A DNA stretch of 64,000 nucleotides from Glandiceps talaboti. Taxonomy: Eukaryota > Hemichordata > Enteropneusta > Spengelidae. Shown in pieces: positions 1 to 23,030 of this stretch. The stretch spans positions 329,001 to 393,000 of the forward strand of contig NC_135559.1 of the NCBI RefSeq assembly GCF_964340395.1. The letters are read 5' to 3'. The notes under the pieces were generated by a model that searched no databases, had not been told where the DNA came from, and saw only the letters and a program-made list of their open reading frames with translations. Positions within the stretch are counted from its first letter, which is position 1. Each line of letters starts with the position of its first letter. A program made the translations under genes and the position numbers.

Positions 1-475
1 TGCATGTGCAAACATATGACATAATAAAATAAGACCTCTGACACACCTGTGTACACATCTATTTATACAGTCATGTACACATAGGTACTGTGATGTCATA
101 TGTAGAAAAGACAGACCCTGTGACAGACCTGTATACACATCACTGTATCAACAGTGTACCCATAGCAATGTATACAGTAATGTAGCTATGACTCAACAGG
201 CCTGTTGCTACTGTAACAGCTGTGTAACAACCCTGTGTAGTCTTCATTGATACACACCTATATTACAGGAATGTTACAGGACCTGTCCTGGGGGTCACAT
301 TTTATTTGGTGTATAGGGCTTTCATATAATGTAAGGGCTTCTTATGTTGCTTTGAATTTCCCTTTACTGTAATACCCCTTATGTCACTTGTATTTCCCTA
401 AAAGGGCCTTGCATGGAGGAATAAAGTAATGTATGTGACATTCAAATGAGATCTCTGATATTTTGTCATCTACAG

Positions 476-2717
476 AATCATAGAGCCATTGACATCAAGA
501 TGTTCCAAGTTCCGTTTTAAACCACTAGCTAAAGCAGTACTGCATGAAAGACTGAAGAGTATTGCAGAGAAGGAAAATGTTACTTGTACTGAAGAGGTAA
601 ATATCATACATTGCAAATGAACGCTGTACTGCCCTCTATAGACTGACCAAGACTAATTACAATATTCTGTCACTAATACTGTTACTGGCTCACCTTGGTA
701 GTGGTTAAAGCTCAGACCTGGTAATCAGTAGGTCATGGGTTCAAATCCCACTGGAAATAGGGGATTTTACTGTGACCAACCCAAAACCAGGGTGAGTTAT
801 ATAGAATTGACGGGTCAGCAGAATCACTCAGCTGTGCCTCGCTCACAAGATGAGTGTGAATTTGGTGGAATTCCTGGCCTGGAGTACTGACTTAATCACT
901 CAGGGACAGTTACTCAGTTGGGGCCTGCAGATGCTATGTTGTCGGGCCTGGGTGACTCTGGGATAGACTGTGGACTAAAAAATGTGTGTATATATGTATA
1001 TTTGTCTGTTTGAAAAAAAATTGCCAAGAGCAATTCCCAAAAAACACATTGTTACAGGACTTTGTCTCAATCTATCACTAACACTATTGCATTGTTACAG
1101 GACTTTGGCACATTCTATCACTTACATTGTTACATTGTTACAGGACTTTGGCACTAACACTGTTACTTTGTTACATACAGGCAATAGAGGCTTTGGTTAC
1201 TATATCAGAAGGAGACTTACGTAAAGCTATCACATACTTACAAAGTGCACATCGACTGAAGAGTGAAGAAGGCATAACTGAAGAAGATGTCTATGAAATA
1301 GCTGGAGTAGGTATATTTGTATTGTTATGGAATAAATCTCATAGTTGAAAAGTGACAACTTCTTATGTGTAGGATTCAACCCTGGTTTGCTCAACTTATA
1401 GTTATACATCCTAACAGAATGACACTCATTTGGTCAAGACTGGTTAAAAGTAGATTTTCCTCAAATAATTTGAAGTATTTTATAAAACTTTTGAACATTG
1501 ACATTCTTGAATTTGATGGTATGTACTACATACACTATGTAATGGTTACTGAAGTTCTGGCCATTTCGCATTTAAGGATCACAAGAGGGTACCCCAGATT
1601 TGTATTTGTAATCACTCCCCACTGTGACCAATCAGATTATGGGAATATTTTCATATCATATTGCTCAGATTTTCTAACAAGCTGAGAAGACGATAGCTAT
1701 GAAAGTCACAGTCAGTACAGTGAACAGATAAGGAAATCACAGATAAAAATTTTCATTTTTGTCATCGATACAGGTAATTTCAGGCCCTCTGATCGATGAA
1801 CTGATCACGACTTGTCATAGTGATTCTTATGAAAAACTGGAGATAATGGTGAAGAAGATAATGGCAGAAGGTCATTCAGCAACCCAAATAATAACACAAG
1901 TAAGTACATGTATTTTGTAACCTAGCAACCCAAATAGTAACCCAGGTAAGTATACCATCACCCTGGTGAGTAGTGTGTCCACAGAAATGAACCCAAATAG
2001 TAACCCAGGTAAGTATACCAGCACCCTGGTGAGTAGTGTGTCCACAGAAGCGAACCCAAATAGTAACCCAGGTAAGTATACCATCACCCTGGTGAGTAGT
2101 GTGTCCACAGAAATGAACCCAAATAGTAACCCAGGTAAGTATTCCAGCACCCTGGTGAGTAGTGTGTCCACAGAAGCGAACCCAAATAGTAACCCAGGTA
2201 AGTATACCATCACCCTGGTGAGTAGTGTGTCCACAGAAATGAACCCAAATAGTAACCCAGGTAAGTATAAGTAACCATATAATAAATATTAAGTGTAAAT
2301 AACCATCTACCTCAAATGATAACCCAAATTGCTAAAATGGTATTTTCAAGTCCCCCTGCATCTTTTTTTTTTTAATTTTCACGCACCAAACTCTCTAACA
2401 GCATTCCCATCTATATCCTATGACTGTTGTTGTGTCATGATCAATCTCATCAAAATATTCAACTTGTATACTTCTCAATGCCCAGTCATATTAATATTTT
2501 AACTTGTGTACTTTTCTTTTACCCTAGTCATGTCAATTATATTTTTCAGATGCATGACATTCTGGTGCAGAAGGCTAATATATCTGATAAACAGAAATCT
2601 ATTATTTGTGAACGTCTAGCTGTTGTTGACAAGCGGCTTTCAGATGGCGCAGACGAGTACCTCCAAATTATGGATCTATGTTCAGTTATAATGCAGCAGT
2701 TTTGTCATGGCGAGTAA
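476..2717 (+). CDS. RFC4: RFC4, replication factor C subunit 4 (3' four coding exons; 5' part lies outside the window)
   Basis: Small subunit of the RFC clamp loader, a nuclear AAA+ complex that loads PCNA onto primed DNA. Four coding exons are seen: 476-596, 1181-1306, 1774-1899 and 2550-2717 (stop TAA 2715-2717). All junctions are phase 0 after the first, which starts with one base completing an Arg codon. The exons encode the end of the AAA+ sensor region ([17 protein letters not shown], which contains the SRC motif of RFC small subunits), then [15 protein letters not shown], and then the helical collar domain ending in [11 protein letters not shown]. Family knowledge: the SRC motif and C-terminal collar match RFC4 better than RFC2 or RFC5. 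The donor after exon 2 is placed at 1307 (GTAGGT), because AGV|IS then aligns with the vertebrate AGVIP; using GTATAT at 1311 with the same acceptor gives an early stop. Gene identity is strong. The Walker motifs lie upstream of the window. Confidence 0.93.
682..975 (+). mobile_element. tRNA-derived SINE in an RFC4 intron
   Basis: The head looks like a tRNA gene: GTGGTTAAAGCTC resembles an A box and GGTTCAAATCC is a near-perfect pol III B box, about 35-40 bases apart. A non-tRNA body follows and ends near a TATATG-rich tail. It lies between RFC4 exons 1 and 2 as seen here. It is called from the box sequences only; the family is not identified. Confidence 0.6.
1921..2276 (+). repeat. 63-bp minisatellite built from the RFC4 exon 3 end and its donor
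   Basis: Six tandem units are seen at 63-bp spacing, arranged as alternating A/B variants (126-bp higher-order period). Each carries AACCCAAATAGTAACCCAG followed by GTAAGTAT. The true exon end just upstream (about 1880-1905) reads AACCCAAATAATAACACAA followed by GTAAGTAC, so the repeat is an amplified copy of the exon-intron boundary. Each internal unit also has GTGTCCACAG, acceptor-like, 24 bases before its donor. The long open frame through the array is a by-product of the period being divisible by three. Confidence 0.9.
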
Positions 2718-3797
2718 AGAAAGTGACATGTCATTATTCCATAGTAATAGAAACTATGCACATTTGACCACTTCTCAACCAAAATAGTACAGCATATTAG
2801 TATTGAACATGGTATGTGAAGGGGTCTCTCCAGCCTCAGAAGAGTACTGGTAGGTCATTAATATCCAATGGGTAAAGAAATATCCAAATGGCATAGACAG
2901 GAACAAAAGAAATTACACCAGATATGCAAATGAAATGCAAACTGACCATCACATGACTACCATCTCTTGCAAAAAAACTGACATCATCTCTACATATATA
3001 AGACCCAACATCATACACAGCGCAAAACATTTTTAGTAGGTTTTGAAATATTCATAATGAATTCATGACAGTTCAAGCTACAATTTAATTAATGACCTTT
3101 CATGGTTACCTTGTCTGAGTGTTGGTTGGTTGGTTGGTTGGTTGGTTGGTAATACCTATAGGTGATTTACAGGTTCCAAGATACATTGCATTAGATGACT
3201 TCACATATTGCTACGTTTAGGCTTGTTTTGTCTTTATTATATTTGAAATAATATTTTCATTGTGAAATGATGGAAAGACATGTTGACCTCTTTAATTGTG
3301 AGTGATTTTATAGAATAAAAACTTAACGTTATCAATAACTGAGATGGATTTTACTCGAAATCCAGAGTACAGTCGAGTCGGATGACAACTCAAGTAGCAC
3401 ATATGTCTTTGCATGAACAGAGTGCATGACGTTGTAGGAAGGCACATGATGTATTTTGGAACCAGCAACAAGTCTATACCTACCAGCATGGGGAAAACCT
3501 TGTATGTGTACTTGTATCAATGGAAGTAGTACCAGTATATACAACAAAGAAAAGACCTCAATAAAGTCAACCTAGGAACATCTACTTTTTGTCTCTCCCC
3601 CCCCCCCCCCCCCCCTGAGAAACTTTGTCGTTTTTTATCCATTTCTCACAAAATTAACCAGTCTCCTGTTGAAGAGATAGTCTATATTATATTTTGTACT
3701 TCCACAGAAACTGGTTGATAGATTTACTATGCAATTTCAGACTGTATTCAATTTAAGAACTGTAAATCAGAGTTGTGTACCTATTTCATTAAGAAAT
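2718..3797 (+). other. RFC4 3' UTR and downstream sequence
   Basis: There is no coding signal here. It holds the presumed RFC4 3' UTR, a (TTGG)n run near 3122-3150, and a poly(A) signal AATAAA at 3560-3565 followed by a T-rich stretch and a C18-20 homopolymer (about 3596-3615). The exact RFC4 cleavage site cannot be told from sequence, because further AATAAA hexamers follow in the array from 3798. Confidence 0.5.
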
Positions 3798-4221
3798 AAA
3801 TAAATACTGCCATTAGAACACTTTGTGTCTTTGCTTCTAATAAATACTGCCATTAGAACACTTTGTGTCTTTGCTTCTAATAAATACTGCCATTAGAACA
3901 CTTTCTGTCTTTGCTTCTAATAAATACTGCCATTAGAACACTTTGTCTTTGCTTCTAATAAATACTGCCATTAGAACACTTTCTGTCTTTGCTTCTAATA
4001 CTGCCATTAGAACACTTTGTCTTTGCTTCTAATAAATACTGCCATTAGAACACTTTCTGTCTTTGCTTCTAATACTGCCATTAGAACACTTTGTCTTTGC
4101 TTCTAATAAATACTGCCATTAGAACACTTTGTCTTTGCTTCTAATAAATACTGCCATTAGAACACTTTCTGTCTTTGCTTCTAATAAATACTGCCATTAG
4201 AACACTTTCTGTCTTTGCTTC
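3798..4221 (+). repeat. 11-copy tandem array of poly(A)-signal-like units
   Basis: Eleven units of about 31-40 bp share the core TACTGCCATTAGAACAC. Nine begin with AATAAA; two have lost it through a small deletion. Each has a T/GT-rich segment (TTTGTGTCTTTG or a variant) about 20 bases after the hexamer, which is the arrangement of an animal poly(A) site. The array sits between the convergent RFC4 and eIF4A genes, in the sense orientation for RFC4. Confidence 0.85.
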
Positions 4222-4261
4222 TTTTCAGTTTTACATGCATGTACATTATATCTATGTTTGT

Positions 4262-4380
4262 ACTATGTATGTATGTATGTATTTATGTAGGTAGGTAGGT
4301 GTGTGTATGTATGTATGTATGTATGTACTATGTAGATATGTATGTCGAGAGGTATGTATGTAGGTAGGTATGTGTGTGTG

Positions 4381-4411
<31 letters not shown>

Positions 4412-4440
4412 ATATGTATGTACATTATATCTATGTATGT
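4262..4440. repeat. (TATG)n / (TAGG)n microsatellite
   Basis: Interrupted GTAT/TAGG tetranucleotide repeats. No coding meaning. Confidence 0.9.
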
Positions 4441-4959
4441 TATGCATATATGGATTACATTCAACTGTAGTTTGTTACTCTATGTGTGTGTATGTATGTG
4501 CGTACGTGTGTAGTGTACATGTATGAATATACTGATGTGCTTGAATGTGCTCAAGCCCCTTGTGATCATTCATGATTCTATGTGGTTCCTTTACGTAATC
4601 TAGTACATTTCAATATATGCTTAGCTTTCAAATGGCATATTCAAGTGGCATAAGGTGAGTTCATAAACTTTACACAAGTGAAAATACAGTATCATCTATG
4701 TGTTGCCAATACATATATCTTTCATGACAGTGGTGATGCATGATGATGCATCTGACCACCATCTTTTACATTCAATTTCACTCAAAAACACCTGTCAGTT
4801 GGACATCTCCACCTTGCGAAGTTTGGCGAGTGGCTTTGTGATTGTAATTAGTAATTCATAAGTAAACATTACTTGAGGGCTTCGCCTCAGTCTTCTTTTT
4901 TCTCGTGTTTGTCCAGCCAATGCAAAGTGCAGATCCAAGGGAAACAAAATAAGGTTGGC

Positions 4960-5240
4960 ACGTACGAAACCCCTGAAAACAGTCTTTCTCAGTGTGGAGC
5001 ACGAGTATAAAGTTGGCGTCAGATCAGATTCAGGTAGCGTCATATTGAGCATCAGATAGCCTCAGATCCGAATACACCCGACGGCAGTGAAGCAGAATCC
5101 TTCCCTGTAGTCTCAACAGTATTATTTCAGGTTTGAGTCTGTTGGGTGTCTTTAGATCTGAGGCCATCTGATGATCAATATAACATTCATAAGATAACGC
5201 TACCTGAAGCTGAAGCCAACTTTATACTCGTTCGATCGAT
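4960..5240. mobile_element. Imperfect inverted repeat (foldback/MITE-like)
   Basis: The left arm read on the - strand and the right arm read on the + strand share GATCTGAGGCNATCTGATG, the following TCAATAT, and, after a small gap, ACGCTACCTGAA with CCAACTTTATACTCGT. The axis is near 5110. The arms are diverged, so this is an old element or an old inverted duplication. Confidence 0.6.
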
Positions 5241-5374
5241 TAATTACTCAAATTGGTCATTAATATTCATTGGATTATTACCAAAACCTAATCAGTTCTT
5301 GCCATTACCCTACGGAAGATGTCTATGAAATTCGTTTGAATTGATGCAGCCGTTTTTCGGAAATCGTGATACAC

Positions 5375-5414
5375 ACACACACACACACACTCACACAGAC
5401 TTCATCGCTTTATT
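5375..5414 (-). terminator. eIF4A poly(A) signal with GT-repeat downstream element
   Basis: On the - strand AATAAA (5414-5409) is followed about 20 bases later by a (GT)n tract (the CA repeat 5371-5390 on +). A hexamer plus a GT-rich element is the standard animal cleavage/polyadenylation layout. It would give eIF4A a 3' UTR of about 1.3 kb (5400-6731). Confidence 0.6.
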
Positions 5415-6731
5415 AAGACCTTCCTTACAGAGGTAAAAATGAGATCAATATCAATCAGTGTCGCCAGAATCACTGTTGGGTCATATAACAGCACCTTCAC
5501 TATGGGGAAGTTTTAAACTAAGAATCAGATTGGATTTACAGTCAAGGAATAAGTTGTAGTTTCCATGACCCAACCAAGTCAATCTTGATTCTCAAGACCT
5601 CTGACACAAAATATATATATATATATCCCTGACCTCACATCAAATACAGGGAACCTTCAACACATTATTGGTTACAGAACACTTTCAAACGTGGCAATGG
5701 CACTTTTAATTTTGTATGGCTGATTACTTCTGAAGTTCACCAATTTCTTTCTGAGAATTTGCCAATATGAAATTCCATGGCAGGATGAAACTTGGGTCTT
5801 TCATTTTGGACAGTCATCTGTATTAAAATCTCACAAGTTGTGCAAATGGAGATGGGCTGGCAATGACATGAACAGAAATTCATCACAAACAAAAGATTTC
5901 GCCTGAAGTAAATTAATTTTTTAATGTACTTAGGACAGAAAATTTTACAAAGAGGAATTGTTATATTAACATCAAGCTCTTTACTACATTTTCTATATTG
6001 CCTTTCTTCAATTTTCGTCATTTTCTGTTTTCTTTGCAAACAATGTACATAGACAATAGTACTACACTGGTGACAAAATACTAAGATTTTTATAGAAGAT
6101 ATCATTTGTACCAATACTGGTGTGCCCACAGGGGGACCAGGTACACTTTTCTCTCAAAATTTTATGCAAAGTTCTAACTTTCCTATATAAATGTTACACT
6201 TGGCTACCAAAAAAAGTTTTGGGGCGGTTATCACAAGAGTGACTCTTTTCCCCAAATGTAATCACCACTTCACATTAATTCTGTCTTTTTAGGAACTTTA
6301 AATAAATGAGTATGAAAGGAGAGGAGTAAAAAGCTAGGTATGATACGATACAGTAGAGAATATGGAACACAGGTATACCCTTTCCTTTTTAACTGTTAGA
6401 CTTCTCACGTAATTGTACACACGGAAACAAGTTCACTGGCCACCAAGTTTGTGGCCTGCACAAAATACTGTATATGATAACAGTAATAATAATAATCTAT
6501 ATAATATTTCAAAATTTTTACAACCAAGCTATGTGGTTGCTTCAATGGAGCACAATTCTGCTCTTGACACAGCGAGACAATATTGTCAGTTCAGCTACGG
6601 AAATTCGTATTCTAGACTTGTTTGAAATCACATTAGACGCATTTGAGTATATGTCGCATGTGAAAATATTGTGAATTCGAACACAGATGAGCCAACACTG
6701 ACAAATTCTCGTGAAAAATCTCGCTCAATGT
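5415..6731 (-). other. eIF4A 3' UTR
   Basis: Lies between the stop codon at 6732-6734 and the poly(A) signal. It is AT-rich and includes an (TA)n run near 5612-5625. The open frame at 5737-6129 on the - strand matches no family I know and is taken as chance within the UTR. Confidence 0.5.
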
Positions 6732-17630
<10,899 letters not shown>

Positions 17631-17713
17631 AGCAAAACTTTAGAGAGATCGACTTATGGTTGTTTATTCGTTGCTTTCTGTATTTCGAAATGACAAAATG
17701 TCCAGAAGCCCCG

Positions 17714-17720
17714 TTTTATA
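17714..17720 (-). promoter_or_regulatory. TATA box, predicted eIF4A core promoter
   Basis: TATAAAA on the - strand, about 85 bases upstream of the eIF4A start codon. Transcription would start near 17685-17695 and give a 5' UTR of about 60 nt. It has TATA consensus and the right spacing, but no direct support for the start site. Confidence 0.45.
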
Positions 17721-18470
17721 TTCGTTCATGGGAAATTGCGACATACTTTCGCGATTTCTCAACTTGTTTTGACCATTTCACGATTGAGTAATACATCCGG
17801 CCAATCCGTCACCCGTGATTGGGTCAGTTGATCGGCGCGGTGCCAGTTTAAAATAGCGCCCTCAATCGGTGTATGAATATTCACATATCGAGAAATATTA
17901 TGGCCTTGCAGAGAATACAAACAAATACATGTAGTTGTATCACTATGTCACGCGTATGTCACGAATATTCTGTCATACTTCAATGATTTGATGGTCTGAT
18001 GAAGCAGGCTATAAGCGAGGTGAAACCAATGCCGGACGGTTTTAACAAGAAAATGAGAGTACAAAAACGACTCGAAGACGTATCGAACCTAGGCCTCGTA
18101 ACGTATATTTCAAGACCTAAGAAAATATCACCGAATTACAATTACATGTACAACTTTTTTCACAGTTAAAACCCCTTTACTTGGTGGTTCAAGATGATTA
18201 CAGATAGAGTGTGTTTTGGGGTGGAAAGCTGGGGGGTCTAATTATTTTTTTAGCATGTCAGGTGGGACACTTTCTAACTTATATACATGTACTATTAAGT
18301 TTGATGATTTGTGGGGTAAAACACTTTTAAGAAATCTGGAAATTGGCAAAAGGTTACAGAATTAATATCTATAAAAGATAATGAAACCATTTAATCCTGA
18401 AAACAGAAATGAAATGTGTTTTTTAAATGCCATTATATGAATGCATATTGGGTTTGACAGATACACACTT

Positions 18471-18574
18471 AGACTGTAAGATACGTCGTGACGTTTCACC
18501 CTCACCGGCCTCCTCTCAGTGTTAGGGGTTGGCCGATGGTTGAGGGCGTCCCGTCACGGCGTACCTTACAGACT
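18471..18574. mobile_element. 104-bp foldback element
   Basis: Ends AGACTGTAAG / CTTACAGACT. The inverted arms continue inward through TACGNCGTGACG and CACCCTCA/TGAGGG to CGGCC/GGCCG. It is GC-rich compared with its surroundings. No clear target-site duplication. Confidence 0.75.
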
Positions 18575-20002
18575 AATAAACACTAGGATATGACAGATTA
18601 CTGATTCAAAAAATAATTTCAAAAAAAAGTAAACTTGTTCAGTACCTAGCTTCAAATATCCATCCTATGTTTACACTCACATAAACGAACATTGTTTATC
18701 ACAAATGGATATTATTACCAGTGTAAATATCAGCAACAGTTACTGATAACACAACGTCTTGAATTGTACGTGAACACACGCGCGGCAGTGTGTGGACTTA
18801 CGCGATCCTAAACCCGTGCCATTTTACCGCTTTCATATATTATCAGCCAAATATCTCTACATTATCGATATTTTATTGTATTCTGAAACTGAAATATATT
18901 TCGTTAAGTTAGTGCCTGAGTGGTTGTCACTGTGTGGAGAGTACAATATTCTCACTGTACATGTATTACAGAATTACACAGGTTTTCCTAATCTTGTCAA
19001 ATATGGCTATACTTGTAGCATATATTGCCACAGACCATTTTTCTCGATGCATTGCGAAATGACGGTATAAAGAATAAAGGTATTGAAATGTCCAATGGTC
19101 GTATTTACAGAATGCTAGCAGATTGCGCAATTTACATGTAAATACAGGTCACCTTCATTCACCAGCATAGGGTCTCGTACTTTTGTTTGTATGGGTGGAT
19201 ATATAGAATATAACGTTACAAATATGAATGATGTTACTACTTTTACTCCACCTTGTTTGTATAGATGGATAAAAAATACCATTACAAACTATGCTGCCAG
19301 TGTATATAGAGGAAAGGGTCCTTTTCCCAGCATGCATAGGGGAGAATACGCTTATTCGTGGTAACATTTCGTATCTACAGTGCCTGGCTACAGTGTCGCT
19401 GGTATAAAGCCTCAATCCAGTCAACATTATGTATGTGTCCCTGTGTTTACCACTATCACACGTATAAAAACCTCCTTTATGTAAACCAAACCAAAGCAAG
19501 GTTCTGCCATTATATAATGGGTTTGTATACTGAAAAGAAATCGTCGCTGTGGGCGCTCTTTTCGCCTTGGTATACTTACATTGAATCTCTGAAAATATTT
19601 GTACAGGAAAGCATTTTTAACATAAAATGTATTTTCAAACTTTACAAACCCTTACAGGAAATTTTACACACATTGTCTATAATTGTTTCCCATATGACTG
19701 GATAATAGCAACCAGGCCTTTATCTTTTCTTACTGGTGGTTTCGTACAGTAATAAGTGGAAGTCAACAGACCTTGTGTACAGCACAACGGATATGTCAAG
19801 TACACCCTGTCTCAGCTCAGTAAATTATCACAACCACACTTACACCACAATAATATCTTTGCATTTTACGAAAAGATGATAGCGAGCACTATAGTACGTG
19901 ACGGTAAAATGTTTTGATAAATTTCATGTAATGTAATAGCTACAGGTTAGACCTGCACGCTCAAGTATGTTTTTTTCATTCTTTACTTTAATAAAATATT
20001 TA
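18575..20002. other. Intergenic, no recognised feature
   Basis: The open frames at 19155-19705 on both strands are not similar to any family I know and have no supporting splice or start context. Confidence 0.5.
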
Positions 20003-20664
20003 AACAAACAAACAAACAAACAAACAAACAAACAAACAAACAAACAAACAAACAAACACACATACACACATGCACACACACGCACGCACACACACTCCAC
20101 ACACACACACACATACACACACATATACACACTCACACACATACATACATACACACATACACACATACATACATACATACATACATACATACACACATAC
20201 ACACGCACACACACATACACACACATGCACACACACGCACGCACGCACGCACACACACTCCACACACACACACACATACACACACATATACACACTCACA
20301 CACATACATACACACACATACACACATACATACATACACACATACACACGCACACACACACACATACATACATACATACATACATACATACATACATACA
20401 TACATACATACATACATACATACATACACACATACACACGCACACACGCACATACATACATACATACATACACACATACATACATACATACATACATACA
20501 TACACATACACACACATACATACATACATACATACATACATACATACATACATACATACATACATACATACATACATACATACATACATACATACATACA
20601 TACATACATACATACATACATACATACATACATACATACATACATACATACATACGCACGCACG

Positions 20665-20705
<41 letters not shown>

Positions 20706-20712
20706 ACACACA
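20003..20712. repeat. 710-bp compound microsatellite (CAAA/CA/CATA/CGCA)
   Basis: (AAAC)n, then mixed CA, CATA and CGCA blocks, with a large internal duplication (blocks starting near 20070 and 20225 repeat the same TGCACACACACGCACGCACAC order). The long open frames on both strands are artefacts of tetranucleotide period. Confidence 0.95.
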
Positions 20713-20732
20713 ATTGTGTTCTTTATTTTGTG

Positions 20733-20920
20733 AAATGATAACCTGACTAAGTGATTGTTGTGGAGCAGTCGGGTAAATAGAACACGTATAGCCTTTGGAG
20801 ACTGAGTTGATGATATTTTAATTTATCCAAAACTAAAAATGAATATAAAACTCAAAACATTTGAAGACTCAAGACCAAAAAAAATCTTCCAAAAGACTGC
20901 ATCACGGTGCCAGTATACAC
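20733..20920 (+). repeat. Dispersed repeat, copy 1
   Basis: Shares with 35500-35835 the order AATGATAACCTGA, GTGA.TG.., CAGT.GGGT, AGCCTTTGG, TCAAAACAT.TGAAGA, TCTTCCAA/TCTCCCAA and CGGTGCCAG. An unidentified interspersed element. Confidence 0.6.
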
Positions 20921-21564
20921 GTACACAGAATAGACACTTAACGTATCGATACACTACGAGGGATGACAGAGTTACCGTCAAGATCTTTACTTTGAAATTT
21001 TGCAGCTAATTATAAATAGGAAAAATAAAATGAGTTGATATTATACAAGTTACAAAAATACGTCATGCCTACCGTCATACCTAATTATATCCACATGTGT
21101 CACTACATGCAGCTATGTTAAAGTTTATGTGTACTAGCATGTACCCTGCATGCTCTCTTTTGCTGTATGTCTCTCCGAGTAACTGGGCGTCTTTTACATA
21201 TTAGTCACGTGAATATGGTGGCTTATACTGACTTACTAAACACGTAATCAATACGCTTGTAATACCTCATAGTGGTCTGAGGTAATACCAAGACCTACTT
21301 CATGTTCCCTTCTATCATATAAGTAGATGCTAACAAGATTTGGTTTATATTGTGTTTGTCCATGCCTAATGACTTAGTTAATACGACGTTTATTCAAACA
21401 CGAAATCCTCTTTATATATATTAGACAAGACATGTTAACAATGTAAAAACATAGACCCTACGGTAAAAAATATACCTAGCTTATTCTTAACGACAAAGCA
21501 CTTAGATGCCAATCGGGGAATTGCAAACTGTTATAAAAGCTAATGTACACATGTAGTAAGGCGA

Positions 21565-21685
21565 TCAACAAAGCCACAGACAAGGCAAGGTTTGTATATA
21601 AAGAAAAGAGTTACACATCATATATACCTGCTTTCAATGTCAAATTATAAGTTTGATTTCTTCCTTGTCTGTGGTTTGATAAAGA
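21565..21685. mobile_element. Short foldback element
   Basis: CCACAGACAAGG near 21577-21588 and its exact reverse complement CCTTGTCTGTGG near 21662-21674, with similarity continuing a few bases beyond. The same ACAGACAAG core recurs in the hairpin at 23031-23060. Confidence 0.5.
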
Positions 21686-22279
21686 ACCAGGAGGAAGTAA
21701 TGTGTAGATTTCAGGTCATTGAAAGTTTAATATTAAATTAAAGCGATTGCTCGTCGAAGCTGGAACATTCCATAAACTTTGGATTCCGGAGTCATTTCTT
21801 TATTTTACATCACGTATTTCTATTAGGAATGAAATGTACACTGACCTTGAGTCAAATTTAGGATCCTGACTACAATCTACATATAATCTCAAGAAGTTCA
21901 AACAATCTCTACTAATCAGTACCCGTCCTATCGCTTGTATGTGAAATCATGGCATGGCGGTCCAGAAACCTATTTAAAATGCCTTCATTTTCTGGAGTTG
22001 TTATTAGTAGTTCATAATTTGTATATTTTGGAAAACACTCTCCTATCTCCACCCCACCCCCACCGTAACCCCAGACCCCTCCGGACATTACAGGTACAGC
22101 CATATGTATTTCAAACATCGAAAGTCTCTCCGTCTGGTTCGATCAGCGATTTAAAATTCATAGATGACAAAGTGACTGTCTCCGTTGATTTCCTCTCCTC
22201 GCCGGGATCGGAAATTGCCGAACAAAGCCGAAGGATGACAAATACATCAGTTAGACTACGTATACCTTGCCTGTTCGTC

Positions 22280-22520
22280 TGTACTTGAATCAATGAATGG
22301 ATGAATGGGTGAATGTATGAATGAAGTTATTAATGAATGAATGAATGAATGAATGAATGGATGGATGGATGGATGGATGGATGGATGAATGAATGAATGA
22401 ATGAATGATTGAATTGATGGATGGATGGATGCATGAATGAATGAATGAATGAATGAATGAATGAATGAATGAATTGATGGATGGATGGATGGATGAACGA
22501 ATGAATGAATGAATGATGAT
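22280..22520. repeat. (AATG)n/(GATG)n microsatellite
   Basis: Tetranucleotide repeats with alternating ATGA and ATGG blocks. Confidence 0.95.
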
Positions 22521-23030
22521 AGAGATAAATAAAGAATTTTATCAATCAACCTGTGAACATGAAAATAATGTAAAAAGTAAACGGGTCTGATTAATTTCTA
22601 TATCCGCCTTTATAACAGGAAAATACTGAGAGATTAGCACGTCAACATGCAGGAAGTATTGTGATAAGGTATGGTTTGACGTCACAACCGAGAAAATATT
22701 TACTTTATTGCGTAATATGAAAAATTACAAACAATTTTGTACTTACGTATAGGGTATGAGGTGCTTAGATTTATCTCACTATTTATAAATAGACAAAAAT
22801 CTAAAATTTCGAACACGCAACGGTTTAATTCCAGGAGGTATTTGCAAAATGAAAATATAAAAAAACCCACAAACAAATAAATACAAAGTCAAATGAACTA
22901 CAACAATTAGGCATTTACATTTACAATTTACGATTTACGATGTCTGTGTTAAAGGTTAGCTTACTTGTCTAGATACTGCTGTCTCGTATTTTGGGCACAT
23001 TTCAGATGCTCTAAGACTTGACAAGTAAAT

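Noticed and set aside
1311-1316. GTATAT at 1311 as the RFC4 exon 2 donor
   Set aside because: It gives a stop with the acceptor at 1773, or a 3-residue shorter product with an alternative acceptor. The donor at 1307 restores the conserved AGVI junction.
5737-6129. 130-codon open frame on the - strand
   Set aside because: It lies in the eIF4A 3' UTR, is rich in Cys/Ile/Lys from AT-rich sequence, and matches no family I know.
19155-19705. Two open frames of about 115 codons on opposite strands
   Set aside because: Composition looks random and nothing supports translation.
20003-20746. Long open frames on both strands reading HTYIHTYI or VCMYVCMY (also at 4252, 30734, 34586 and 46100-47044)
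   Set aside because: They arise because CATA, CA and CTGT repeats lack stops in several frames. There is no start context, no family and no splice signals.
21935-22293. Overlapping open frames on both strands (117 and 60 codons)
   Set aside because: No recognisable protein, no splice or promoter context, and both strands are open at once.
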